Shown here piece after piece: positions 42,281-50,632 of a stretch of 64,000 bases of DNA. A program made the translations under genes and the position numbers. The notes beneath the pieces were generated by a model. It did no database searches. It was given only the letters and a program-made list of their open reading frames with translations, and was not told the origin of the DNA. The stretch comes from Streptomyces sp. TSRI0281 (GTDB lineage Bacteria > Actinomycetota > Actinomycetes > Streptomycetales > Streptomycetaceae): assembly GCF_001905125.1 (NCBI RefSeq), contig NZ_LWLE01000033.1, positions 183,234 to 247,233 on the forward strand, read 5' to 3'. How positions within the stretch are numbered: position 1 is the first letter of the stretch; each line of letters begins with the position of its first letter.

Positions 42281-43480
42281 ATGATGAAGGCGTACATCGT
42301 CGGCGTCGGGATGACGAAGTTCGAGAAGCCCGAGACCCGCGACTGGCAGTACTGGGACATGGCGAAGGAAGCGGGCACCAAGGCGCTCGACGACGCCGCA
42401 ATCCGGTACGACCAGGTCGAACAGGTGCCCGTCGGCTACTGCTTCCAGCCCTCCACGGCCGGACAGCGGGCCGTCTACGAACTCGGACTGACCGGCGTCC
42501 CCGTCTACAACGTCAACAACAACTGCGCCACCGGCTCGACCGCGCTCATGATGGCCCGGCAGTTCGTCGAGGGCGGGATCAGCGACTGCGTACTGGCCCT
42601 CGGCTTCGAGAAGATGGCGCGCGGTTCCCTCGGGGGCGGCGGCGCGGACGGCGGCGCGGCGGACTTCAAGACCTCGCCGGTCGCCCGGCACTACGGGATC
42701 ATGGCCGCCGCGCACGGCTTCGAGATGTCCCCGCCCACCGCCCAGATCTTCGGCAACGCGGCCCGCGAACACATGGAGCGGTACGGGACGACGGCGGCGC
42801 AGCTCGCGGCGGTCGGCGCCAAGAACCACCGGCACTCGGTGAACAACCCGTACGCCCAGTTCCAGGACCCGTACACGGTCGAGGAGATCCTCGCCGCCCG
42901 GACCGTCCACCGGCCGCTGACCAAGCTCCAGTGCTCACCCACCTCCGACGGCTCGGCCGCCGCCGTCGTCGTATCGGAACGCTTCGTCGACCGGCACGGT
43001 CTCGGCGACCGGGCGGTGGAGATCGCCGCCCAGGCCATGACGACCGACACCGGCGCGTCCTTCGCCTCCGGCACCTGCGTCGACGCCGTCGGAGCACCCA
43101 TGACACGGGCGGCCGCGCAGCAGGTCTACGCGGCCTCGGGGCTCTCGGCCGACGACCTCGACGTGATCGAGCTGCACGACTGCTTCTCCATCAACGAACT
43201 CCTCACCTACGAGGCCCTCGGGCTGTGCGAGGAGGGCGAGTCCGGAAAGCTCGTGGAGTCCGGTGCCACCACCTACGGGGGCCGCTGGGTCGTCAACCCG
43301 TCCGGCGGGCTGATCTCCAAGGGCCACCCGCTGGGCGCCACCGGAATCGCCCAGGCCGCCGAGCTGACCTGGCAGTTGCGGGGCGAGGCCGGGGCCCGCC
43401 AGGTACCGGGCGCGCGCACCGGCCTCGCGCACAACATCGGGCTCGGCGGAGCGGCGGTGGTGACCCTGCTGCGCCGCTGA
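42281..43480 (+). CDS. Lipid-transfer protein / SCP2-type thiolase
   Basis: A 399-residue thiolase-fold protein. The acyl cysteine is in NVNNNCATGSTALMMARQF, and the active-site His is in SKGHPLGATGIAQA, so it is catalytic. IELHDCFSINELLTYEALGLCEEG is typical of the sterol carrier protein X / Ltp branch. Such thiolases cleave branched 3-ketoacyl-CoAs in the steroid side chain. It lies 9 bp after the FadE34-like gene. The first two codons are both ATG; either may be used. Confidence 0.9.
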   Translation: MMKAYIVGVGMTKFEKPETRDWQYWDMAKEAGTKALDDAAIRYDQVEQVPVGYCFQPSTAGQRAVYELGLTGVPVYNVNNNCATGSTALMMARQFVEGGISDCVLALGFEKMARGSLGGGGADGGAADFKTSPVARHYGIMAAAHGFEMSPPTAQIFGNAAREHMERYGTTAAQLAAVGAKNHRHSVNNPYAQFQDPYTVEEILAARTVHRPLTKLQCSPTSDGSAAAVVVSERFVDRHGLGDRAVEIAAQAMTTDTGASFASGTCVDAVGAPMTRAAAQQVYAASGLSADDLDVIELHDCFSINELLTYEALGLCEEGESGKLVESGATTYGGRWVVNPSGGLISKGHPLGATGIAQAAELTWQLRGEAGARQVPGARTGLAHNIGLGGAAVVTLLRR

Positions 43481-43489
43481 CCCCGAGGC

Positions 43490-43600
43490 GCGTGGAGCTC
43501 CGGTGCGCCGAGCCCGGAGCTCCGGTGGGCCGACCCCGGGGCGCCTGGAGCTCCGGTGCGCTCCGGTGAGCTGTGGTGCGCCCCGGTGCCCGGACCGGCG
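43490..43600. repeat. Degenerate GGAGCTCCGGTGCGCC repeats
   Basis: Four imperfect copies of a unit close to GGAGCTCCGGTGCGCC occupy most of the gap between the thiolase and the MFS gene. GGAGCTCC is itself palindromic, so the stretch can form small hairpins and may end the upstream transcript. Confidence 0.65.
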
Positions 43601-43645
43601 GCAACCCGATGTACGGAGCGCCGGGCGCCTGGGACCATGACATCC

Positions 43646-45085
43646 ATGGCTGACGTCTCCACACCCGTACCCACCCGCACCCCCACCCGAATAAGGCCCC
43701 GCACCTGGGCCGTCGTGCTTGCGGCCTGCACCGGTCAGTTCCTGGTCATCCTCGACGTGGCGGTCGTCAATGTGGCCCTGCCGTCCATGCGGACCGACCT
43801 GGGGCTGAGCGCCCCCGCACTCCAGTGGGTCGTCAACGCCTACTCGATCGCGTTCGCCGGATTCATGCTGCTCGGCGGCCGGGCCGCGGACATCTACGGC
43901 CGCAAGCGGATGTTCCTGATCGGGCTCGGCCTGTTCACCGCCGCCTCGCTCGCGGGCGGCCTCGCCCAGGAGGGCTGGCAGCTGCTGGCCGCCCGCGCCG
44001 CGCAGGGGCTCGGCGCTGCCGTACTGGCGCCCGCCACCCTCACCATCCTCACCGCGGCCGTCCCCGAAGGACCCGCCCGCACCAAGGCGATCGGGACCTG
44101 GATGGCGGTCGGGGCGGGCGGCGGCGCGGCCGGCGGTCTGATCGGCGGGGTGCTCACCGACGCCCTCTCCTGGCGCTGGGTCCTGCTCATCAATGTGCCG
44201 ATCGGCGCCCTCGTCCTGGTCGGGGCCGCCCTCTGGCTGGCCGAGGGCCGGGCGGGCGACCGGCGCCGCGTCGACCTGCTGGGCGCCGTCCTCGTCACGG
44301 CGGGCCTGGCCTCCGTCGCGTACGGGATCGTGCAGACCGAGGCGGAGGGGTGGATGTCCCCGGCCACCCTGGTCCCCCTGCTCGGCGGGCTGTTGCTGCT
44401 CGCCGCCTTCGTCCTGGCGGAGGCATGGGCGGCGGCCCCGCTGATGCCGCTGCGGGTGTTCGGCGTACGGGCGGTGTCCTCGGCGAACGTGGCGATGTTC
44501 CTGATCGGGTCCGCCACCTTCGCCATGTGGTACTTCATGACCGTGTACGCGCAGAACGTGCTGGGGTACACGCCCTGGCTGGCCGGGATCGCGCTGCTGC
44601 CCACCTCGGTGGCCGTCGTCATCGGCTCGAAGGCCGCCCCCCGCCTGATGGCGCGCATCGGCGCGAAGCGGCTGGCGGTGATCGGTGTGCTGGTCACCGC
44701 GGCGGGCTTCGGCTGGCAGTCGACCATGACCGCCGACGGCCCGTACATCACCGGCATCCTCATCCCCGGCATCCTGATGATGGCCGGATCGGGACTCGCC
44801 TCCACGCCGCTGGCCGCCCTCGCCACCTCGGGCGCGGCACCCGGCGACGCGGGACTCGTCTCCGGGCTGGTCAACACCTCCCGCACCATGGGCGGTGCGC
44901 TCGGCCTCGCGGTGCTCTCCACGGTCGCCGCCGCCCGCACCGGTGGTGCCACGGGCGCGGCCGAGGTCACGGCCGGATACGCCCTGGCCTTCCGCACGGC
45001 CGCGGCGGTGCTGATCGGCGGGGTCCTGCTGATGCTGCTGTGGCTTCCGGGGCAGCGGACCCGGTCCCGGTCCGCCAAGAGCTGA
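43646..45085 (+). CDS. MFS efflux transporter, DHA2 (14-TMS) family
   Basis: A 479-residue transporter with the DHA2 opening LAACTGQFLVILDVAVVNVALPSM (motif D1), motif A GGRAADIYGRKRMFLIGL, motif C GAGGGAAGGLIGGVLTD, and 14 predicted helices. It should export cationic or hydrophobic compounds using the proton gradient. ATG 43646 was chosen; an in-frame ATG lies three codons earlier at 43637. It ends 83 bp before the convergent histidine kinase gene. No regulator is adjacent. Confidence 0.9.
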   Translation: MADVSTPVPTRTPTRIRPRTWAVVLAACTGQFLVILDVAVVNVALPSMRTDLGLSAPALQWVVNAYSIAFAGFMLLGGRAADIYGRKRMFLIGLGLFTAASLAGGLAQEGWQLLAARAAQGLGAAVLAPATLTILTAAVPEGPARTKAIGTWMAVGAGGGAAGGLIGGVLTDALSWRWVLLINVPIGALVLVGAALWLAEGRAGDRRRVDLLGAVLVTAGLASVAYGIVQTEAEGWMSPATLVPLLGGLLLLAAFVLAEAWAAAPLMPLRVFGVRAVSSANVAMFLIGSATFAMWYFMTVYAQNVLGYTPWLAGIALLPTSVAVVIGSKAAPRLMARIGAKRLAVIGVLVTAAGFGWQSTMTADGPYITGILIPGILMMAGSGLASTPLAALATSGAAPGDAGLVSGLVNTSRTMGGALGLAVLSTVAAARTGGATGAAEVTAGYALAFRTAAAVLIGGVLLMLLWLPGQRTRSRSAKS

Positions 45086-45167
45086 GGCCGAGGCGGCCCC
45101 GTACGGACGCCGCGGGCGGCCGGTGATCCCGGGGGCCGGGGCGTCCCGCGGGCCCGGCGCGTCCCGC

Positions 45168-46466
45168 TCACCGGCCCGGCGCCGGCTCCCGGTCCTCGTC
45201 CCCGGCACCCTCGGCCCCCGCACCCTCGTCTCCGGCATCCTCGTCTCCGGCATCCTCGTCGGGCGCCTCCACCGGCAGCTCCGCCCGCACCACGAAGCCG
45301 CCCCGTGGCCCCGGACCCGCCTCCAGCCTGCCGCCCGCGACGGCGAGGCGTTCGGTGAGCCCCTTCAGCCCGGTGCCGCCGACGGGGCGGACGGCGCGGA
45401 CGGCGCCGGCGGTGCGGGCGGTGCCTTCCGGGTCAGGGCCGCGGCCGTCGTCCGTGACGGTCAGCCGGACCCGCTCGGGCGTGGAGTCGACGACGAACTC
45501 GCAGCGCGTCGCGCCACTGTGGCGTACGGCGTTGGTGACCGCCTCCCGTGCCACCCAGCCCAGCAGCGCCTCCGTCTGCGGCGCGAGCGGCGGCCCGGTG
45601 CGGCGTACCACCGGTTCGATCCCGGCGGCCGTCAGCGCGGACCTGGCCCGGTCGAGCTCGGTGGCGAGGCTTCCCTCGCGGTAGCCGGTCACCGCCTCCC
45701 GGATCTCGGTCAGCGCCTGCCTGCCCACCGACTCGATGTCGGCGACCTGCGAGAGTGCGGCGTCCAGATCGTGCGGCGCGAGCCGTCGGGCCGCCTCCGA
45801 CTTGACCACGATCACCGACATCGTGTGCCCCAGCAGATCGTGCAGATCGCGGGAGAAGCGCAGCCGTTCCCGCTCCACCGCCCCGCGGGCCAGTTCCTGC
45901 CGGGTCGCACGCAGCTCCATCACGGTCTCCGACAGGGTGAGGAGCGCGGCCGTCACCGCACCGGAGAGGAACGTTCCGTACCCGATGGTCCACGGCTCCG
46001 AGGCATGGTCGCCGCGCCACACGGACACCACGACCGCGGCACCGGAGAGGGTGATCAGGCCGACCGCGAGCCGACGGCCGCGCAGGATCGTGCCGCAGGC
46101 CAGCGACAGCAGCGGGAAGAACAGCAGCCAGCTGCCGCCGTAGCCGATCGCCAGCGCGAAGGTGATCGCGGCCATCGCGGCGAGCAGCCGGTACGAGGTC
46201 GCGCTCTCCCGCGTCCGTTCGTTGAACCCTCTGAACACCACGGAGACGTAGAGGGAGTTGAAGGTCAGCAGACCGAGGCCGCCGATCCACGGGTTGGGCG
46301 TCCGGCCCTGCCAGAGGTTGGAGAACGCGCCGAGCCCCAGCAGCAGCCAGGGCAGCAGCGTGTACGGTCCCGGCGGTCCGGGGCGCCGGCACGCGCGCCG
46401 CTTCGCGCGGGCCTCGCGCCATCGCCCGGCTCGGGCCTTCAGGGACTCGGTACCGGCCTTGGACAT
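45168..46466 (-). CDS. Sensor histidine kinase (HisKA_3), without adjacent response regulator
   Basis: A 432-residue kinase: about five membrane segments (residues 35-190), dimerisation helix with phospho-acceptor His209 in RFSRDLHDLLGHTMSVIVVKSE, ATP-binding N box EAVTNAVRHSG, G1 box DDGRGPDP and G2 GGTGLKGLTERLAVAGG. The C-terminus is a repetitive Asp/Glu/Gly/Ala tail. It is a LuxR-type (NarL) two-component sensor (DesK-like). It follows the ABC exporter genes in one direction, but the response regulator gene that normally comes next is absent: only 83 bp separate it from a convergent MFS gene. Confidence 0.92.
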   Translation of the reverse strand: MSKAGTESLKARAGRWREARAKRRACRRPGPPGPYTLLPWLLLGLGAFSNLWQGRTPNPWIGGLGLLTFNSLYVSVVFRGFNERTRESATSYRLLAAMAAITFALAIGYGGSWLLFFPLLSLACGTILRGRRLAVGLITLSGAAVVVSVWRGDHASEPWTIGYGTFLSGAVTAALLTLSETVMELRATRQELARGAVERERLRFSRDLHDLLGHTMSVIVVKSEAARRLAPHDLDAALSQVADIESVGRQALTEIREAVTGYREGSLATELDRARSALTAAGIEPVVRRTGPPLAPQTEALLGWVAREAVTNAVRHSGATRCEFVVDSTPERVRLTVTDDGRGPDPEGTARTAGAVRAVRPVGGTGLKGLTERLAVAGGRLEAGPGPRGGFVVRAELPVEAPDEDAGDEDAGDEGAGAEGAGDEDREPAPGR

Positions 46467-46477
46467 ATTCGCTCCCG

Positions 46478-47203
46478 TCACACGGTTCTCGCGGACCGAC
46501 GGTACGAGAGAACCGCGTATCCGCCGAAGAGCAGCAGCCACCCGGTGAGCAGCGCGACGGACCCGGCGCCCGGCGCGTGCCCCGCGATCGCCGCCCGGCC
46601 GAGCCCGGCGAAGCCGTGGGCCGGGCTGTACTCGCCGATGGAGCGCAGCCACGCCGGGAACTCCGCGAGCGGGAACCACAGTCCGCCGACGACCGCGAAG
46701 CCCATCAGACAGGCCACATTGACCACACCGGTGCCCTGCGGGGTCAGCCGGTAGCCGTTGCCGATGCCGAGCAGGGTGAACGGCAGCGCCCCGATCCACA
46801 GCAGCAGCACCAGCGCGGTCCACTGCCAGGCCGCCAGCCGCACCCCGTTAACCAGGGCGCCGGCCAGCAGGACCGTCACGATCGTCGGCAGTACGGTCAC
46901 CGAACCGCTGATCGCCCGGCCCGCGACGGCCCGCGAGGGCGAGAGCGGGGTGATCCGCAGCTGCTGGAGCCAGCCGAGGGATTTGTCGGAGGCGATCCCG
47001 GTGCCGATGGCCATGGCGGAACCGAGTGCTCCGTACGCGGCCATGCCGACCATGGAGGCGGCCTTCCATTCGCCGTAGTCGGCGCCGCCGCCAAGATTGG
47101 TGAAGAGCAGGTACATCATCACCGGCATCCCTGTTCCGAAGATCAGGAAGACGCTGTCGCGCAGGGTCCGCCGGATTTCGAGCACGATGTAGGGCAGCAT
47201 CAC
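46478..47203 (-). CDS. ABC-2 type transporter permease
   Basis: A 241-residue membrane protein with six helices in the ABC-2 pattern (IRRTLRDSVFLIFGTGMPVMMYLLFTNLGG ... LGWLQQLRITPLSPSRAVAGRAISGSVTVLPTIVTVLL ... LPFTLLGIGNGYRLTPQGTGVVNVACLMGFAVVGGLWFPLAEFPAWLRSIGEYSPAHGF). It forms the channel of an exporter with the ATPase encoded just upstream; the two genes overlap by four bases. The histidine kinase begins 11 bp downstream. Confidence 0.92.
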   Translation of the reverse strand: MMLPYIVLEIRRTLRDSVFLIFGTGMPVMMYLLFTNLGGGADYGEWKAASMVGMAAYGALGSAMAIGTGIASDKSLGWLQQLRITPLSPSRAVAGRAISGSVTVLPTIVTVLLAGALVNGVRLAAWQWTALVLLLWIGALPFTLLGIGNGYRLTPQGTGVVNVACLMGFAVVGGLWFPLAEFPAWLRSIGEYSPAHGFAGLGRAAIAGHAPGAGSVALLTGWLLLFGGYAVLSYRRSARTV

Positions 47204-48297
47204 ACGGTCTCCTCGGAGCGGGCGGCGGGGTGGGAAGCGGAGTCGGAACCGGCGGTACGGGAAGCGAGGTCGGAACCGGCGGTACGGGAAGGGGAGCCGG
47301 AACCGGCGGTACGGGAAGGGGAGCCGGAACCGGCGGTACGGGAAGGGGAGCCGGAACCGGCGGTACGGGAAGGGGCGTCGGCGGGTGCGGTCAGCGCCAG
47401 GAAGGCGTCCTCCAGCGTGGCCCGCGACACGCTCAGCCCACGGACGGCGCCGATCCGCGCCAGCTCGACGACGGTCGCGTCCGAGTCGTCCGTCCGCAGC
47501 AGCGCCCGGTCCCCGCGCACCTCGACACCGACGACACCGGGCAGCAGCTCAAGGCCGTCCGACGACGCTCCGGCCAGGTCGAAGGAGACGAGGCTCCCGC
47601 CGGCCGCGCGCCTGATCCGGTCGCCGCTGCCGTCCGCGACGATCCGGCCCCGGTCGATGACGACGATCCGGTCGGCGTTCTCGTCGGCCTCCTCCAGATA
47701 GTGGGTGGAGAACAGGACGGTGTTGCCGCGCCCGGCGAAGGACCGCATCGACCGCCAGAACGCGCGCCGCGCCTCCACGTCCAGGGCGGCGGTCGGCTCG
47801 TCCAGCACGACCAGTTCCGGATCGCCCGCCAGTGCGACGGCGAAGCGGACGCGCTGGGTCTGGCCGCCGGAGAGTTTGTCGACGCGCCGGTCCGCGTACT
47901 CGGTGACACCCGCGAGAGCGAGCGCGTCCCCGACCGGCATCGGGTGCGGGTAGGTGGAGGCGACGAAGCGGACCAGTTCGCGGACCGTCACCCGGGGGAT
48001 GGGCCGCCCGTCCTGGAGCATCGCGCCCACCAGCCCGGCGCGTACCGCCTCGTCGGGCGAGCGGCCCAGCAGCCGTACCGTCCCGGAGTCCGGGTCGTTC
48101 AGGCCGAGCAGCAGGCTGATGGTGGTCGACTTGCCCGCCCCGTTGCGGCCCAGCAGCGCCACCGTCTCGCCGCGCCCGATCTCCAGATCGATGCCGTCGA
48201 CGGCGCGTACCGCCGCCTCCGCCCTGCCGAACGTCCTGACCGCCCCGGTGAAGACCACCGCGGGCCCTCGCTCCGCTGTCCCCGTTGTCTGCTTCAT
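47200..48297 (-). CDS. ABC transporter ATP-binding protein with repetitive C-terminus
   Basis: A 365-residue ATPase: Walker A GRNGAGKSTT, signature KLSGGQTQRVRFA, Walker B LVVLDEPTAALD, switch His in FSTHYLEEAD. It is of the DrrA/NatA type, pairing with an ABC-2 permease. The last ~55 residues repeat GSPSRTAGS about five times, encoded by a 27-bp DNA repeat. ATG 48297 was used; ATG 48303 two codons before is possible. A perfect ATGACA/TGTCAT palindrome lies 60-75 bp upstream, matching sites used by the two-component regulators of such exporters. Confidence 0.9.
   Translation of the reverse strand: MKQTTGTAERGPAVVFTGAVRTFGRAEAAVRAVDGIDLEIGRGETVALLGRNGAGKSTTISLLLGLNDPDSGTVRLLGRSPDEAVRAGLVGAMLQDGRPIPRVTVRELVRFVASTYPHPMPVGDALALAGVTEYADRRVDKLSGGQTQRVRFAVALAGDPELVVLDEPTAALDVEARRAFWRSMRSFAGRGNTVLFSTHYLEEADENADRIVVIDRGRIVADGSGDRIRRAAGGSLVSFDLAGASSDGLELLPGVVGVEVRGDRALLRTDDSDATVVELARIGAVRGLSVSRATLEDAFLALTAPADAPSRTAGSGSPSRTAGSGSPSRTAGSGSPSRTAGSDLASRTAGSDSASHPAARSEETV
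47237..47375. repeat. In-frame 27-bp tandem repeat in the ABC ATPase gene
   Basis: Five near-identical copies of a 27-bp unit starting GGAACCGGCGGTACGGGAAG encode the repeated GSPSRTAGS tail. The unit is a multiple of three, so copy-number change would lengthen or shorten the tail without a frameshift. Confidence 0.9.
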
Positions 48298-48357
48298 GAC
48301 CATGACGCTACGGAGCGCAGGGGGGTGTCCGGCAGAGCCCCGTGTACGGACTCCGCG

Positions 48358-48371
48358 ATGACAAATGTCAT
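48358..48371. promoter_or_regulatory. ATGACAAATGTCAT palindrome before the ABC exporter operon
   Basis: Six-bp arms ATGACA and TGTCAT with a 2-bp centre, 61 bp upstream of the ATPase start. This form is common before Streptomyces ABC-2/sensor kinase operons and is the likely site of the (absent here) LuxR-type response regulator. Confidence 0.6.
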
Positions 48372-48470
48372 GGCCCGAACGTGCACCGGGAGCCTTTGCG
48401 GCCAAGGTATCTGACATGGCGTCAGCGGTCTTCACAACTCCCGGAGGCTGCGTTATACATGGGCCATCGG

Positions 48471-48486
48471 CTAGAACGCGTTCTAG
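48471..48486. promoter_or_regulatory. KstR operator, exact consensus in a perfect 16-bp palindrome
   Basis: CTAGAACGCGTTCTAG is fully self-complementary and contains TAGAACGCGTTCTA, an exact fit to TnnAACnnGTTnnA. It is 96 bp before the MaoC-type hydratase gene. Confidence 0.85.
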
Positions 48487-48581
48487 AACGGGCGTGCCTG
48501 CCGGTCCCGCACGACCTCGGTGCGGCCGACGGTGCGGACGGTCGCGCCGAGGTCTTCCCACCATCAAGGAGCAGCTTCCCC

Positions 48582-49436
48582 ATGCCCATTGATGCCGTAG
48601 CGGCCGTCGCCGCCGAACCCCGCCGAGCCGAGATCGGCTGGGACCACAAGGACATCCAGCTCTACCATCTCGGCCTCGGCGCGGGCAGCCCCGCCACCGA
48701 CCCCGAGGAGCTGCGCTACACCCTGGAGTCCCGGCTCCAGGTACTGCCCAGCTTCGCCACCGTCGCGGGAGCCGGCACCGCCATGACCGGCGGCCTCTCC
48801 TCGCCCGGCGTCGATGTGGACCTGGCCGCCGTCCTGCACGGCGGCCAGACCGTACGGGTGCACCGGCCCATCCCGGTGCGCGGACGCGCCGTACAGACCT
48901 CGAAGGTCGCCGCCGTGTACGACAAGGGCAAGGCGGCCGTCCTCGTGCTGCGCACCGAGGCAGCCGACGACGACGGCCCGCTGTGGACCAACGACTCCCA
49001 GATCTTCGTCCGCGGCGAGGGCGGCTTCGGCGGTGAACGCGGGCCCTCCGCCCGGCCGACTCCGCCGGACCGGGCCCCCGACCGCACGGTGGAGCGGGCG
49101 ATCCGCGAGGACCAGGCGCTGCTCTACCGGCTCTCCGGGGACTGGAACCCGCTGCACGCCGACCCCGCGTTCGCCAAGCTGGCCGGCTTCGACCGGCCCA
49201 TCCTGCACGGGCTGTGCACCTACGGCATGACGCTCAAAGCCGTCACCGACACGCTGCTCGACGGCGATGTGACCCGCGTCGGCGCGTACAGCACCCGCTT
49301 CGCCGGAGTGGTCTTCCCCGGCGAGACCCTCCGCATCCGGATGTGGGCCGGGGACGGCCGCATCCAGGTCGCGGTGAGCGCCGTCGAACGGGACGACGCG
49401 CCGGTGCTCGTGGACACGCTCATCGAACACTCCTGA
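48582..49436 (+). CDS. hsd4B: MaoC-type 2-enoyl-CoA hydratase, Hsd4B-like
   Basis: A 284-residue double hot-dog hydratase. The R-specific hydratase motif is LYRLSGDWNPLHADPAFAKLAGFDRPILHGLCTYGM, with the catalytic Asp and His. MPIDA at the start, KDIQLYHLGLGAG, and GKAAVLVLRTEA... RGEGGFGGERGP closely follow mycobacterial Hsd4B (Rv3538), which hydrates enoyl-CoA intermediates of the sterol side chain. ATG 48582 follows CAAGGAG. It leads an operon with alcohol dehydrogenase and Hsd4A-type dehydrogenase behind an exact KstR site. Confidence 0.88.
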   Translation: MPIDAVAAVAAEPRRAEIGWDHKDIQLYHLGLGAGSPATDPEELRYTLESRLQVLPSFATVAGAGTAMTGGLSSPGVDVDLAAVLHGGQTVRVHRPIPVRGRAVQTSKVAAVYDKGKAAVLVLRTEAADDDGPLWTNDSQIFVRGEGGFGGERGPSARPTPPDRAPDRTVERAIREDQALLYRLSGDWNPLHADPAFAKLAGFDRPILHGLCTYGMTLKAVTDTLLDGDVTRVGAYSTRFAGVVFPGETLRIRMWAGDGRIQVAVSAVERDDAPVLVDTLIEHS

Positions 49437-49465
49437 AAACGCCATGATTTGAGGGGAGCCGCACC

Positions 49466-50542
49466 ATGCGCGCAGCCGTACTGCACGAGATAGGCCAGGA
49501 CAAACTGGAAGTCCTCGACGACGTCGAGGCGGTGGGCTTCGGCCCCGGCAAGGTCAAGCTCCGCATCCGGGCCACCGGACTGTGTCACTCCGACATCTCC
49601 GCGATGAGCGGCGTCCTTCCGCAGCCCGCCCCCTTCATCCCCGGTCACGAGGGCGCGGGCGAGGTCATCGACGTCGGCGACGGCGTCACCGGGCTGAGTC
49701 GGGGGGACCGGGTCCTGGTCTGCTGGCTGCCCGCCTGCGGCGCCTGCCCGTCGTGCAGGCGCGGTCAGACCCAGCTCTGTCTGGCCGGCTTCATGAACGC
49801 GGGCACCCCCAACTTCAAGCGTCCCGGCGGCGATGTCTTCGGCTTCGCCGGTACCGGCACCTTCACCGAGGAGGTCGTCGTCGGCGCGGGCTGCGCGGTG
49901 CCGATCCCCGACGACGTGCCCTACGAGATCGCCGCGCTGATCGGCTGCGGGGTCACCACCGGCCTCGGTGCCGCCATCAACACCGCCCGGGTGGAGGCCG
50001 GTTCCTCGGTCGCCGTGATCGGCTGCGGCGGCGTCGGCATCTCCACGATCCAGGGCGCGCGGGTCCAGGGCGCCGCCCAGATCGTCGCCGTCGACCCGGT
50101 CGCCTCCCGGCGCGAGGCCGCGCTGAAGTTCGGCGCGACCGAGGCGGTCTCCCCGGACGAACTCGCCGACGCCAAGCAGCGGATCACCGGCGGCGAGGGC
50201 TTCGACTACGTCTTCGAGGTCGTGGGCAAGTCCGCCACCGCCCGCACGGCGTACGAGACCACCCGGCGCGGCGGCACGCTCTGCGTCGTCGGCGCCGGAG
50301 CGATGGACGACAACTTCCAGGTCAACATGTTCGAGCTGTTCTTCGACGAGAAGCGGATCCTGCCCTCCATGTACGGGGGCGGGGACGTGCTGCGCTCCTA
50401 CGAGCGGGCCATCGCGCTCTGGCGGGCGGGCCGGATCGACCTCGCCTCGATGATCACTCACCGGGTGCGGCTGGACGGGATCAACGACGCCCTGGACCAG
50501 ATGAGGACCGGCGAGTCGCTGCGTACCTGCGTCGAACTCTGA
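49466..50542 (+). CDS. Zinc-dependent alcohol dehydrogenase (MDR family)
   Basis: A 358-residue ADH: catalytic zinc site GLCHSDISA and GHEGAGEVIDVG, structural zinc cysteines in CGACPSCRRGQTQLC, and nucleotide site VIGCGGVGISTIQGARVQGA. It is of the AdhD-like subgroup that oxidises primary alcohols, and would fit oxidation of a side-chain C26 alcohol to the aldehyde that the ALDH at 17 kb would take further (inference). The start follows GAGGGGAGCC, 29 bp after the MaoC gene. Confidence 0.9.
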   Translation: MRAAVLHEIGQDKLEVLDDVEAVGFGPGKVKLRIRATGLCHSDISAMSGVLPQPAPFIPGHEGAGEVIDVGDGVTGLSRGDRVLVCWLPACGACPSCRRGQTQLCLAGFMNAGTPNFKRPGGDVFGFAGTGTFTEEVVVGAGCAVPIPDDVPYEIAALIGCGVTTGLGAAINTARVEAGSSVAVIGCGGVGISTIQGARVQGAAQIVAVDPVASRREAALKFGATEAVSPDELADAKQRITGGEGFDYVFEVVGKSATARTAYETTRRGGTLCVVGAGAMDDNFQVNMFELFFDEKRILPSMYGGGDVLRSYERAIALWRAGRIDLASMITHRVRLDGINDALDQMRTGESLRTCVEL

Positions 50543-50632
50543 CGTCCGCCCCGCACCCACCGATCGAGCCACCCCACGACATTGAGGGGCCCGCTCCCAC
50601 CGATCAGCCACCCCCCGACATTGAGGACTGCG

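Noticed and set aside
42935..45253. Long minus-strand frame (772 codons) over the MFS and thiolase genes
   Set aside because: It is the antisense shadow of high-GC coding DNA; the plus strand carries complete DHA2 and thiolase motifs.
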